Assembly: GCA_963789275.1 (NCBI GenBank)
Contig: CAWBKF010000004.1
Location: 806,001-870,000, forward strand
Reading direction: 5' to 3'
Origin: DAHUYF01 sp963789275
GTDB taxonomy: Bacteria; Pseudomonadota; Alphaproteobacteria; ATCC43930; CGMCC-115725
Length of the DNA: 64,000 nucleotides
Shown: positions 33,529 through 43,986 of the stretch, piece by piece
How positions within the stretch are numbered: the first letter of the stretch is position 1
Layout of the letters: every line of letters begins with the position of its first letter
Translations under genes and position numbers: made by a program
The notes under the pieces: generated by a model
Database searches by the model: none
Told to the model about the DNA's origin: nothing
Seen by the model: the letters and a program-made list of their open reading frames with translations, nothing else

Positions 33529-34860
33529 TCACCGCTTCTGCGGCAGGCCCTTCGTCCGGGTGAGGCTGGCGCCGTCGAGATTGGCGTCGGTAAGATTGGC
33601 GTCGGTGAAGGTGCAGGCGTCGAGCTTTGCCTCCTGCAGCTGGGCGCCGGTGAGGTCGGCACGCGAGAAATCGGCGCCGACCAGATTGGCGCGCCGCAGA
33701 TTGGCGCCGGCGAGATTGGCGCCGACGAAGCGCGCGCGCTCGCCATTGGCGGGGAAATCGATGTGGCGCGTGCCGACGTCGACCAGCGGGCCGAGCTTCG
33801 CGCCGGCGAGGTTCGCCGCGTTGAAGCAGGCGCGGCGCAAGGTGGCGCCGCGCAGATCGGCCTCGACCAGCAGCGCCTGGCGCAGATCGGCCGAGGTCAG
33901 ATCGGCCATCGCCAGCAGCGCGCGCGTGAGATCGGCGCGGCGCAGATCGGCGCCGGGCAGCAGCGCCATGACCAGCCGACCATTGGCCAGCGGGCGGCCG
34001 CGCAGATCGAGCCTGGCGAGCAGCGCGCGCTTGCCTCTTTGTCCCTGGCTGTCGAGCCACAGCGCGTGCTCGCTGAGGGCCGCCGCGAGATCGGGCTCGC
34101 TCGTGGCGACATGCGCGCCCTTGATCGCCTTCTGAAGCTCCACGAGCTCGAGCGCCTCGGGATCGAAGATGGCGTCGCTGACATCGGCGCCTTCGAGATC
34201 GGCGCCGCGCAGATTGGCGCCGGTGAGCACGGCGGAATGGAAGGTGGCGCCTGCCAGCCTGGCCTGGGCGAAATTGGCGCCTTCGAGGATGCTGCCGGTG
34301 AAGTTGGCGTGACGCGCATCGGCGCCCTCGAGCGTGCAGCCGCGCATCGCCGCGTCGGTGAAGTCGGCGCGCAGGATCATGGAGCTGCCATGCGGCAGCG
34401 GCGCCGCCGCCTCGCTCCCGCCGGCATCGCTGTCGTCGTCGCTATAGGGCTCGCGGAAGCTGCGCACGATCTGCGCCTGGCGCGCGTCGTGCAGCACCAC
34501 CGTCGCCTCGCGCAGGTCGGCGTGGGCGAGCAGGCTGCGGTTCATCTCGGCGCCGCGGAAGCAGCTGCCGCGCAAATCGGCGCCGGTCATGTCGGCGCCG
34601 TCGAGCCCGGCCTGGCGCAGATCGGCGAGCGAAAGCTGGGCGCCGCGCAGATCGGCCGCGGCAAGGTTGGCGCGGCGCAGCCGGACGGCGGTGAGCTCGG
34701 CCTCCCTGAGGTCGCAGCCCGCGAGGTCCCCGGCGGTGAGATCGGCATAGCTCAGAAGCGCGCGCCGGCCGCCGGACCGCCGGGCAAGGAAGCGCTCGTG
34801 AAGCTGCATTACCGCTTCGAGCGCCTCTGGGCTCAGGCGCATCCAGCTCCCCGAATTCAT
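33529..34860 (-). CDS. Pentapeptide-repeat protein
   Basis: This is a 443-residue protein built mostly of pentapeptide repeats of the A(D/N)LxX form, such as ADLRGAQLSLADLRQAGL, which fold into a right-handed square helix. There are two or three repeat blocks separated by an acidic linker (PYSDDDSDAGGSEAAA) and a helical segment (ELVELQKAIKGAHV). A short helical N-terminus (MRLSPEALEAVMQLHERFL) precedes the repeats. Members include DNA-mimicking gyrase inhibitors and many proteins of unknown role; nothing here identifies the partner. It stands alone and converges on the fadB-like gene with a six-base gap. Confidence 0.9.
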   Translation of the reverse strand: MNSGSWMRLSPEALEAVMQLHERFLARRSGGRRALLSYADLTAGDLAGCDLREAELTAVRLRRANLAAADLRGAQLSLADLRQAGLDGADMTGADLRGSCFRGAEMNRSLLAHADLREATVVLHDARQAQIVRSFREPYSDDDSDAGGSEAAAPLPHGSSMILRADFTDAAMRGCTLEGADARHANFTGSILEGANFAQARLAGATFHSAVLTGANLRGADLEGADVSDAIFDPEALELVELQKAIKGAHVATSEPDLAAALSEHALWLDSQGQRGKRALLARLDLRGRPLANGRLVMALLPGADLRRADLTRALLAMADLTSADLRQALLVEADLRGATLRRACFNAANLAGAKLGPLVDVGTRHIDFPANGERARFVGANLAGANLRRANLVGADFSRADLTGAQLQEAKLDACTFTDANLTDANLDGASLTRTKGLPQKR

Positions 34861-35067
34861 CTGAGGTTCCCGGAGACATGCACCTTTTTATATCGATCCC
34901 GGCTTAACAAACACCTACCTAACAGATTGATTCCCCTGCGAAAGCTGCAAAAGGGCGAGCCGCTACAATGGCTATAGTGGGCATGAGCCCATCGCTCCGG
35001 GGTATGGCATTTTTGTGCGCAATTAACGCGCGAGTTGCGCGGCTTGCGCCGCCGCCATCGGCCGGGT
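34861..35067. other. Short intergenic region upstream of pentapeptide gene
   Basis: The 207 bases include an AT-rich stretch at 34886-34925 suitable as the leftward promoter of the pentapeptide-repeat gene. The histidine kinase gene ends at 35068 on the same strand, so read-through from it is possible. I saw no terminator with a T-run and no RNA gene. Confidence 0.45.
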
Positions 35068-36502
<1,435 letters not shown>

Positions 36503-36670
36503 GAGATCCGCCCTCCGTGGCCGGTAAACCGCCGGTAAACCATAGCGACGCAACCCTTAATTTTCTGTCTAGCGGAGCCGGCGCGGAATGGTTGCGGTGG
36601 CGGACGGGACAAGCCTGCCCGGCCACCGCCGCGCAAGCGCCAGCTCATCCATACTCGCTCGGATCGCAGC

Positions 36671-36829
36671 AAGTCCTTCTCCGCCCTTCAGGGCGGAGAA
36701 GGATTTAGGATGAGGTGTGTTTTCACGGCGATGCCGCCGGAGTTCGGGTGCGTTGGCGGCGATTGGGCGGACACCGAACGGCCCCACCTCATCCCAACCT
36801 TCTCCGCCCCTGGGGGCGGAGAAGGAGAA
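36671..36829. repeat. Two-hairpin extragenic repeat, copy 1
   Basis: Two hairpins built on CCTTCTCCGCCC / GGGCGGAGAAGG (36675-36702 and 36799-36826) flank a core of about 95 bases containing GCGGACACCGAACGGCCCC. The same arrangement occurs in the opposite orientation at 45174-45334, with high identity in the hairpins and core. It lies between the kinase gene and the DUF2852 gene. Such elements resemble REP/BIME-like or MITE-like sequences. Confidence 0.85.
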
Positions 36830-36845
36830 ATCCGGGCGCTCAGCC

Positions 36846-37265
36846 TCAGCCTTGCGGCTGTGGCGCTTCCGGCGGGCGACGGCGCTCGGCCAGGAACTGG
36901 TCGAACTCGGCCTTGTCCTTGGCGAGGCGCAGCCGCTCGAGGAAGTCCAGAAACTCGCGCTGCTCCTCCTCGAGCCGGCGCAAGGTCGCCTCGCGGTACT
37001 CGTCGAAAGCGCGGTTGCCGCTCGAGGCCGGGCCGCCGCCCTGCCAGTGCCGCATCCGGTGCTGCAGCCGGTCGACGCCACCGCTCTCGTGCCAGCTGGC
37101 GAGCCGGCCGCGTTTCCAGCATCCCATTCTTCCGCTCCATAGGAGAAAGGCCAAAAGGGCGAGCCCGACCGGCCAGAACAGCGCGAATCCCAGCACCATG
37201 AGGGCGATCCAGACCGGCTTGCCGATCTCGTCGAGCCGCTGTGCAACGCCTGCCGCGATATCCAT
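36846..37265 (-). CDS. DUF2852 membrane protein
   Basis: This is a 139-residue protein of the alphaproteobacterial DUF2852 family, function unknown. An N-terminal hydrophobic segment (VWIALMVLGFALFWPVGLALLAFLLW) anchors it to the inner membrane. The C-terminal cytoplasmic part has the conserved GNRAFDEYREATLRRLEEEQ and FLDFLERLRLAKDKAEFDQF coiled-coil-like region. An imperfect inverted repeat at 37277-37295 just upstream of the start could be an operator. The TetR gene lies upstream on the same strand. Confidence 0.87.
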   Translation of the reverse strand: MDIAAGVAQRLDEIGKPVWIALMVLGFALFWPVGLALLAFLLWSGRMGCWKRGRLASWHESGGVDRLQHRMRHWQGGGPASSGNRAFDEYREATLRRLEEEQREFLDFLERLRLAKDKAEFDQFLAERRRPPEAPQPQG

Positions 37266-37276
37266 GAGTCGCCTCG

Positions 37277-37295
37277 ATGTAAATGTTATTCACAT
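37277..37295. promoter_or_regulatory. Imperfect palindrome upstream of the DUF2852 gene
   Basis: ATGTAAAT-GTT-ATTCACAT has eight-base arms with one mismatch and lies 12 bases before the DUF2852 start codon, in the gap after the TetR gene. It could bind the TetR protein encoded next to it. Function is inferred from position only. Confidence 0.4.
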
Positions 37296-37341
37296 TCACT
37301 TATGCGCTGGCCGCCGGCATGTCAAGACCGTCGGCGGCGAT

Positions 37342-38031
37342 TCAGTCCTTGGCCGGCGGCGGACCGCCGAGACCGAGCCCCTGGAGATAGACCAGCACGC
37401 CGGCCTCGAGCAGATCCTCGGGCGCCATGGGCAGCGCGCGCCGGGCCTTGTCGCCGCGGCCGAACAGCGAGGCGATGCCATGGGTCATCGCCCAGATGTG
37501 CAGCCCCATCATCAGGGCCGGGGGCCGCCGCTCCTTCGGCAGCTTGGCGGCGAGCGCCTCGGCCGCGCGGCGCAGCACGCCGAGCGCGCTCTCGCCCGCC
37601 GCCTGCAGCTCGGGATAGACGTCGAGCGGCAGGCCGGCCTCGAACATCGCGGCGTAATAGGCGCGCTCGTGTCGCGCGAAGGCGAGATAGGCGCGGCCGA
37701 CGCGGTTGAAAGCGGTGATCGGGTCGGGACGGCCCTCGTCCCAGGCGCTGACGAGCGCCGCATCGAACAGCGCGAAGCCGCGTTTGGCGACTTCGGCCAT
37801 GAGCTCGTCGCGATCGCGAAAATGCCGATAGGGCGCGGCCGGGCTGACGCCGGCGAGCCGCGCCGCGTCGACGAAGGTGAACCCGGCGGGACCGCGCTCG
37901 GCGATGAGCTGCAGCGCCGCCGTGACCAGCGCCTCGCGCAGATTGCCGTGATGATAGGAGCGATGGTTGCCGCCGTCGCGCCCGTGCCTGGACCAGCCCA
38001 TGTTAAAGCCTTTTACATCAACTTTCGCCAC
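37342..38031 (-). CDS. TetR family transcriptional regulator
   Basis: This is a 229-residue regulator. The HTH is LREALVTAALQLIAERGP followed by FTFVDAARLAGVS and AAPYRHFRDRDEL, a common TetR form with a WHG-type C-terminal domain (LLEAGVLVYLQGL at the end). The GTG at 38031, with GGAAGG seven bases upstream, is preferred to an ATG 12 codons in. It is divergent from the marR-type gene, with about 130 bases between, and lies upstream of the DUF2852 gene. Its target and ligand are unknown. Confidence 0.87.
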   Translation of the reverse strand: MAKVDVKGFNMGWSRHGRDGGNHRSYHHGNLREALVTAALQLIAERGPAGFTFVDAARLAGVSPAAPYRHFRDRDELMAEVAKRGFALFDAALVSAWDEGRPDPITAFNRVGRAYLAFARHERAYYAAMFEAGLPLDVYPELQAAGESALGVLRRAAEALAAKLPKERRPPALMMGLHIWAMTHGIASLFGRGDKARRALPMAPEDLLEAGVLVYLQGLGLGGPPPAKD

Positions 38032-38114
38032 GGTGCAGCCTTCCTTTCCGGGGAGGGCGCCCGGGCGCGGGCGGCAGCGGGCACAAAAAGAGGGATGCGC
38101 ACCGTCGCACGCGC

Positions 38115-38134
38115 ATATGATAGACACTTCATAT
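38115..38134. promoter_or_regulatory. MarR-type palindrome
   Basis: ATATGA (38115-38120) and TCATAT (38129-38134) form a perfect 6-bp inverted repeat with an eight-base spacer, 25 bases upstream of the MarR start codon. The size and AT-rich symmetry fit a MarR operator for autorepression of the marR-RND operon. Binding is inferred. Confidence 0.6.
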
Positions 38135-38159
38135 CGGCGACTGATCATAAAGGTGGCAT

Positions 38160-38657
38160 ATGAGTGGGCCGATCCCCGCACCGGCGGAGCCGTCGCTCGG
38201 TGCCTTGATCCAGGAGGTGGGAAGGCTGTTCCGCCGCCGCTTCGCCGAGCAGGCGCGGGCGGCCTCGCTGCCTTTCAGCCGCAACCAGTGCTCGGTGCTG
38301 GCGATGCTCCAGCGCAATGAGGGCCTGACCCAGGCGGCGCTGGCGCAGCTCCTGGACATCGAGCCGATTTCCGTGGTGCGGCTGCTCGACGGGCTGGAAG
38401 AGGCCGGGATGATCGAGCGCCGCGTCAACCCGCGCGACCGCCGCTGCTGGATGCTCTATCTCACCGCCGCCGCGGCGCCGGTGCTGGAGCAGATCCGGGT
38501 CGTGGGCAGATCGGTGCGCGAGGAGGCGCTGGCCGGGGTGCCGGCGCGGCGGCGCGAGATGCTGGTCGCCGATCTCAGGCGCCTCAAGGAGAATCTCTCG
38601 AGCGCGTCGCTCGAGATCGCGGCCGATGACGGCGAGATGCTGACGGCGACACGCTAG
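38160..38657 (+). CDS. MarR family transcriptional regulator
   Basis: This is a 165-residue winged-helix regulator. The recognition helix region reads LTQAALAQLLDIEPISVVRLLDGLEEAG and the wing ERRVNPRDRRCWMLYLT contains the conserved D-x-R. It is first in a rightward unit with the RND adaptor (13 bases later) and pump. The likely role is repression of this efflux operon, relieved by a small molecule. GGTGG just before the ATG is a weak ribosome site. Confidence 0.93.
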   Translation: MSGPIPAPAEPSLGALIQEVGRLFRRRFAEQARAASLPFSRNQCSVLAMLQRNEGLTQAALAQLLDIEPISVVRLLDGLEEAGMIERRVNPRDRRCWMLYLTAAAAPVLEQIRVVGRSVREEALAGVPARRREMLVADLRRLKENLSSASLEIAADDGEMLTATR

Positions 38658-38670
38658 GCAAGGGGGCGGG

Positions 38671-39819
38671 ATGGCCAGAAGACTCGTCCTCGTCGCCGCG
38701 CTGATCGCCGTCGCGGCCATCGGCTGGGCGCTTTACGCCTATACCGGGACGCCGCGCGCGGCGACGGAGAAGCGCGCGGGACTGCCGCCCGCGCCGGTCA
38801 CCGCCGGCCTCGCCGAGGCGCGCGACATGCCGGCCTATGTCCGCGGCATCGGCTCGGTGCAGGCCTACAACGCGGTCGCGATCAAGAGCCGCGTCGACGG
38901 CCAGATCGTCAAGGTCGACTTCACCGAGGGCCAGGAGGTCAAGGCCGGCGACCTGTTGTTCGAGATCGATCCGCGCCCGTTCCAGGCGGCGCTGGAGCAG
39001 GCCGGCGCCAACAAGCAGAAGGACGAGGCGCAGCTGGTCAGCGCCGAGGCCGATCTGAAGCGCTACACCGAGCTCGTCGGCCACGGCTTCCAGACGGTGC
39101 AGATCTTCGACCAGCAGAAGGCGCTGGTCGGCCAGCTGCAAGCGGCGATCAAGGCCGACCAGGCGCAGATCGACATGGCGCAGCTCAATCTGCAATACGC
39201 CCAGCTCCGCTCGCCGATCGACGGGCGCACCGGCGCGCGCCTCGTCGATATCGGCAATCTCGTCCACGCCGCCGACAACACGCCGCTGGTCAGCGTCACG
39301 CAGCTCAAGCCGATCTTCGTCAGCTTCACCGTGCCGCAGGACCAGTTCCTGCGCATCCGCCAGGCGACCCGCGGCGGCGAGGTCGCGGTCGACGCGCTCG
39401 CCGAGGACGAGGCGACCGAGCTCGCCCAGGGCAAGCTCACCCTCATCGACAATCAGATCGACCAGCAGACCGGCACGCTGCATCTGAAGGCGAGCTTCGA
39501 CAATGCCGACGAGACGCTGTGGCCCGGCGAGTTCGTCAATCTCCGGGTGGTGACCGGCACGCTTAGGGATATCGTCACGGTGCCGATGCGCGCGGTGCAG
39601 CAGGGGCCCAAGGGGGCCTATCTCTTCGTCATCAAGCCGGACCTGACGGTCGAGATGCGCACTGTCGTGGTCGCCGAGACCGAGCACGACCTCGCGGCGA
39701 TCGACAAGGGTCTTGCTGCCGGCGAGCGGATCGTCCTCGACGGGCAGTTCCGCCTGGATCAGGGCAGCAAGGTGCGGCTCGAGGCGCCGGCCACCGCCGA
39801 CGCGGCGCCGAGCCGATGA
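38671..39819 (+). CDS. RND efflux periplasmic adaptor, MdtA-like
   Basis: This is a membrane fusion protein of 382 residues. One N-terminal helix or signal anchor is followed by the lipoyl half GIGSVQAYNAVAIKSRVDGQI, a coiled-coil hairpin (ALEQAGANKQKDEAQLVSAE), the second lipoyl half YAQLRSPIDGRTGARLVDIG, and beta-barrel and membrane-proximal domains ending AAGERIVLDGQFRLDQG. It bridges the inner-membrane pump to an outer-membrane channel that is not encoded here. The pump gene follows 38 bases later. Confidence 0.93.
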   Translation: MARRLVLVAALIAVAAIGWALYAYTGTPRAATEKRAGLPPAPVTAGLAEARDMPAYVRGIGSVQAYNAVAIKSRVDGQIVKVDFTEGQEVKAGDLLFEIDPRPFQAALEQAGANKQKDEAQLVSAEADLKRYTELVGHGFQTVQIFDQQKALVGQLQAAIKADQAQIDMAQLNLQYAQLRSPIDGRTGARLVDIGNLVHAADNTPLVSVTQLKPIFVSFTVPQDQFLRIRQATRGGEVAVDALAEDEATELAQGKLTLIDNQIDQQTGTLHLKASFDNADETLWPGEFVNLRVVTGTLRDIVTVPMRAVQQGPKGAYLFVIKPDLTVEMRTVVVAETEHDLAAIDKGLAAGERIVLDGQFRLDQGSKVRLEAPATADAAPSR

Positions 39820-39857
39820 TCGCGGCGCCGCGCCGGCTGGCCTGAGGTCGGACCCGG

Positions 39858-42800
39858 ATGAGCATCTCGCAACCCTTCATCCACCGTCCCATCGCCACCT
39901 CGCTGCTGATGGTGGGGCTGCTGATCTTCGGCCTTGCCGCCTACAATCTGCTGCCGGTGGCGGCGCTGCCGAATGTCGATTTCCCCACCATCTCGGTGAC
40001 GGCGGCGCTGCCGGGCGCGAGCCCGGAGACCATGGCCTCGTCGGTGGCGACGCCGCTCGAGCAGCAATTCGCCGCGATCTCCGGCCTCGACCAGATGACC
40101 TCGACCAGCGGCCTCGGCTCGACCAGCATCACCTTGCAATTCGCGCTCAACCGCAACATCGACGGCGCGGCGCAGGATGTGCAGACCGCGATCAACGCGG
40201 CAAGCGGGGTGCTGCCCAAGAACCTGCCGAATCCGCCGACCTACAAGAAGGTCAACCCCGCCGACCGCGCCATCCTGATCTATGCCGTCCATTCCGACAC
40301 GCTGCCGATCTACAAGGTCGATGATTTCGCCGAGCTCATCCTGGCGGAGAAGATCTCGACCGTCGCCGGCGTGTCGCAGGTCGACGTCGCCGGCCAGCAG
40401 AAATTCGCCGTGCGCGTCCAGGTCAATCCCGATGCGCTGGCCGGCCGCGGCATCGGCCTCGAGGACGTGCGCAACGCGCTGCTCAATACCAGCACCGACC
40501 AGCCCAAGGGCAACCTCGAGAACGCGCATCAGGCGCTGACCCTCGACACCAACGACCAGCTCTTCAACGCCGATGCCTTCAACAAGGTGATCGTGGCCTA
40601 TCGCAACGGCGCGCCGGTGCGGATCAAGGACATCGGCAACGCCATCGATTCGGTCGAGCTCAACCATGTCGGCGCCTGGTACGACGACAGCCAGGCGATC
40701 CTGCTGCTGGTGCGCCGCGAGGCCGGGGCCAACACCGTCGCCACCGTCGATCACATCAAGGCGCTGATGGAGGAGCTGCGCGCCTCGGTGCCGCCCACCG
40801 TCAAGGTCGACCTCGTCTCCGACCGCACGCTCACCATCCGTGCCTCGGTCGCCGATGTCCGCTTCACGCTGCTGCTCACCGTCGGCCTCGTCGTCATGGT
40901 GATCTTTCTCTTCCTGCGCAAGCTCTGGGCGACCATCATCCCGGGGATCGCCGTGCCGCTCTCGATCGTCGGCACCTTCCCGGTCATGTACATGCTGGGC
41001 TACAACCTCGACAACCTCTCGCTCATGGGACTGACGATCGCCGTGGGATTCGTCGTCGACGACGCCATCGTCATGATCGAGAACATCGTCCGCTACATCG
41101 AGGAAGGCGAGACCCCGCTGCAGGCGGCGCTCAAGGGCGCCGGACAGATCGGCTTCACCATCATCTCGATCACCTTCTCGCTCATCGCCGTGTTCATCCC
41201 GCTGATCTTCATGAGCGGCATCATCGGCCGGCTGTTCCGCGAATTCGCCATGACGGTGACGATCTCGGTGCTGGTCTCGGCGCTGGTGTCGCTGACCTTG
41301 ACGCCGGTGATGTGCTCGCTGTTCCTGGCGCGCGAGAAGCATGGCGGTGGCGGCCGGCTCAACCGCCTGGCCGAGGGCTTCTTCGACGGCATGCTGCGCG
41401 TCTATGAGAGCGGGCTCAAATGGGTGCTGCGGCATCAGCTCTCGATGCTGCTCGGCACCATCGCGCTCGCCATCCTGACGGGATATCTCTACGTGGTCAT
41501 CCCCAAGGGCTTCTTCCCGCACCAGGATACGGGCTTCATCTTCGGCGCCGCGGAATCCCGCCAGGACATCTCCTTCGAGGGCATGTCCGCGCTGGCGGCC
41601 AAGCTCATCGACAAGATCCAGCAGGATCCCGCCGTCGGCGGCGCCATGGGCTTCGTCGGCGCCACCGGCGGAAACGCCACCGAGAATACCGCGCGGATCT
41701 TCATCCAGTTGAAGCCCTTCGAACAGCGCGACGTCACCGCCGACCAGGTGATCCAGCGCCTGCGCCCGGCGACGGCGCTGGTCGGCGGCGTCAAGTTCTA
41801 CATGCAGGCGGGGCAGGACGTCACCGTCGGCGGCCGGCTCAGCCGCACCGAGTATCAATACACCCTCACCGACACCGACATCGATGAGTTGAACCACTGG
41901 GCGCCGATCTTCCTCGAGCAGATGCTGAAGCTGCCCGGCCTGCAGGACGTCGCCTCCGACCAGCAGGTCGCCGCGCCGCATATCGCCATCGACATCAACC
42001 GCGACATCGCCTCGCGGCTTGGCATCACGCCGCAGCTGATCGACGACACGCTCTACGACGCCTTCGGCTCGCGCGACGTCACCAACATGTTCACCTCGGC
42101 CAACCAGTACAAGATCGTGCTCGAGGTGCAGCCGCGCTTCCAGCTCGACGCCAACGCGCTGTCAAAGCTCTATGTCGTCGCCGCCGGCGGCGCACGCGTG
42201 CCGCTCAGCACCTTTGCGCATTTCGTGCCCAAGGTGGAATCGCTGTCGGTCAACCATCAGGGACAATTCCCCGCCGTCACCCTCTCCTTCAACCTGACAC
42301 CCGGCACGGCGCTGGGCGAGGCGGTGCAGCGCATCGAGCGCATGCGCGACCAGGTCCAGGCGCCGGTGACGGTGCAAGGCACGTTCCAGGGCACGGCGCA
42401 GGCCTTCCGCGATTCCCTGACCTCGACGCCGCTGCTCGTCGCCGCGGCGATCCTCGTCGTCTACATCGTGCTCGGCATACTCTATGAAAGCTACATCCAT
42501 CCCATCACCATCCTCTCGGCGCTGCCCTCGGCCGGCGTCGGCGCGCTGCTGATGCTGATGCTGTTCCACTACGATCTCAGCGTCATCGCCATCATCGGCA
42601 TCATCCTGCTGATCGGCATCGTCAAGAAGAACGCCATCATGATGATCGACTTCGCGCTGGTGGCGGAGCGCGAGCATGGCAAGACACCGGAGGCGGCGAT
42701 CTACGAGGCCTGCCTGCTGCGCTTCCGTCCGATCATGATGACCACCATGGCGGCGCTGTTGGCGGGGCTGCCGCTGGCGGTCGGTCACGGCGCCGGCTCC

Positions 42801-42980
42801 GAGCTGCGCCGCCCCCTCGGCATCGCCATCGTCGGCGGCCTGCTGGTGTCGCAGGTGCTGACGCTCTATACCACGCCGGTGATCTACCTCTATCTCGACC
42901 GCCTGAGCCACCGTCTCGGCCGCCGCCGCCTGGCCGCCGCGACCGCCGGCGCCGATCCCGCGCCGCGACCGGCGGAATGA
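39858..42980 (+). CDS. RND efflux pump, HAE1 type (MdtB/MdtC-like)
   Basis: This is a proton-driven tripartite exporter subunit of 1040 residues, the normal RND length. It shows FIHRPIATSLLMVGLLIFG at the N-terminus, GLTIAVGFVVDDAIVMIENI in helix 4 with the paired Asp residues of the proton relay, and LIGIVKKNAIMMIDFAL in the second half. Two large periplasmic loops carry the porter and docking domains. With the adaptor it should export lipophilic or amphiphilic compounds. The operon is marR, adaptor, pump. No outer-membrane factor follows. Confidence 0.96.
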   Translation: MSISQPFIHRPIATSLLMVGLLIFGLAAYNLLPVAALPNVDFPTISVTAALPGASPETMASSVATPLEQQFAAISGLDQMTSTSGLGSTSITLQFALNRNIDGAAQDVQTAINAASGVLPKNLPNPPTYKKVNPADRAILIYAVHSDTLPIYKVDDFAELILAEKISTVAGVSQVDVAGQQKFAVRVQVNPDALAGRGIGLEDVRNALLNTSTDQPKGNLENAHQALTLDTNDQLFNADAFNKVIVAYRNGAPVRIKDIGNAIDSVELNHVGAWYDDSQAILLLVRREAGANTVATVDHIKALMEELRASVPPTVKVDLVSDRTLTIRASVADVRFTLLLTVGLVVMVIFLFLRKLWATIIPGIAVPLSIVGTFPVMYMLGYNLDNLSLMGLTIAVGFVVDDAIVMIENIVRYIEEGETPLQAALKGAGQIGFTIISITFSLIAVFIPLIFMSGIIGRLFREFAMTVTISVLVSALVSLTLTPVMCSLFLAREKHGGGGRLNRLAEGFFDGMLRVYESGLKWVLRHQLSMLLGTIALAILTGYLYVVIPKGFFPHQDTGFIFGAAESRQDISFEGMSALAAKLIDKIQQDPAVGGAMGFVGATGGNATENTARIFIQLKPFEQRDVTADQVIQRLRPATALVGGVKFYMQAGQDVTVGGRLSRTEYQYTLTDTDIDELNHWAPIFLEQMLKLPGLQDVASDQQVAAPHIAIDINRDIASRLGITPQLIDDTLYDAFGSRDVTNMFTSANQYKIVLEVQPRFQLDANALSKLYVVAAGGARVPLSTFAHFVPKVESLSVNHQGQFPAVTLSFNLTPGTALGEAVQRIERMRDQVQAPVTVQGTFQGTAQAFRDSLTSTPLLVAAAILVVYIVLGILYESYIHPITILSALPSAGVGALLMLMLFHYDLSVIAIIGIILLIGIVKKNAIMMIDFALVAEREHGKTPEAAIYEACLLRFRPIMMTTMAALLAGLPLAVGHGAGSELRRPLGIAIVGGLLVSQVLTLYTTPVIYLYLDRLSHRLGRRRLAAATAGADPAPRPAE

Positions 42981-43046
42981 GCGCGCCCGCCGGGAAGCGG
43001 GGATGCGGCTGCCGCGCCCCGCGTAACACCTCGATGGTTACGACCG

Positions 43047-43944
43047 ATGATCGCTGCCGCCACCCGCCTCTTCGGCATTGCCGCCCTGCTCGGGCTCGTC
43101 GCGGTTCCGGCGGCGGGCGCGGGCGAGCTTGCGCCCTACCGCGCGCTCTACCACCTCAGCCTGGTCTCGGTGAAATCCGGCAGCAGCGTCGTCGCCGCCA
43201 GCGGCGCGGTCCTCGACGAATGGGGCGAGACCTGTGACGGCTGGACCGAGCAGGAGCGTTTCCTGATGCGGCTCCAATATGCCGAGCAGGGCGACGAGAA
43301 GATCAAGTCGAACCTGGTCAGCTGGGAGGCCAAGGACGGGTTGCGTTACCGCTTCGACGAGCGGCGCGAGACCAGCGGCGAGGATGGCCGCCGGACGAGC
43401 GAGGGCGACGAGGAGTCCCAGGGTGCCGCCGCCGCGCCTTCCGGCCCCTCGGTGGAAGAGATCCGCGGCGAGGCCAAGCTGCAGGGTCCGGACGAGCCCG
43501 GCACCGCCGAGTTCACCCGGCCGGAGGCGACGACGCTCACCTTGCCTGCGGGCACGCTGTTTCCGACCGCGCATACCCTGCTGCTGATCGCCCGGGCCCA
43601 GGCTGGCGACCAGCTCGTCACGCGGAAACTCTTCGACGGCTCCGACCTCGCCAACGCGGCGCAAGTCACCGCGTTCATCGGCCCGCTGCTGGCGCCCGGC
43701 GCGACCGGCAAGGGCTGACGCGCCGATGCCCAAATCGGCGCTGCTCGGCCGTCCCTCCTGGCGCATCCGCCTCGCCTTCTTCCCGGCGGCGGCCGCTCCC
43801 GCCACCGGCGGAATGCCGGATTACGAGGAGACCATCCGGCTGCTCGATAATGGCGTGGTCGGCGAGATGCTGTTCGACTACGGCGATTACACCATCCGCG
43901 CCAAGCTCGACGACATCGAGGCGCTGCCGCGTCCCACCTGCTGA
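43047..43944 (+). CDS. eipB: EipB-like DUF1849 periplasmic protein, frameshifted
   Basis: This is an envelope-integrity protein of the DUF1849 family, about 298 residues after bridging one break. A signal peptide (IAALLGLVAVPAAGAGE) precedes YRALYHLSLVSVKSG and CDGWTEQERFLMRLQY. The terminal part, in another frame, has LLGRPSWRIRLAFFP and PDYEETIRLLDNGVVGEMLFDYGDY and ends with a Cys. The two family Cys residues form a disulfide in Brucella EipB. A net +1 shift falls near 43713-43718, creating a false stop after ATGKG. In Brucella, EipB is a beta-spiral protein needed for envelope stress resistance. It lies 66 bases after the RND pump gene. Confidence 0.87.
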
Positions 43945-43986
43945 GGCGGCCGCCCCGATCCGGAACATCGGTAGGCTGCGTCCCCC

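Noticed and set aside
33763..34977. 404-codon plus-strand open frame opposite the pentapeptide-repeat gene
   Set aside because: The repetitive G-A-x-x-I-G pattern simply mirrors the pentapeptide repeats of the opposite strand.
36715..38163. 482-codon plus-strand frame and several short frames containing PHLxPTxSAPxGGEG strings
   Set aside because: These come from the two-hairpin extragenic repeat and from opposite-strand shadows of DUF2852 and TetR genes, not from coding sequence.
39759..41981. 740-codon open frame on the minus strand inside the RND pump gene
   Set aside because: It is the antisense shadow of a gene with a strong RND match. Its composition is the His/Arg/Asp-rich pattern typical of high-GC shadows and it has no domain.
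43726..43944. Independent 72-residue gene
   Set aside because: It is the missing C-terminal part of the DUF1849 protein, displaced by a one-base shift.
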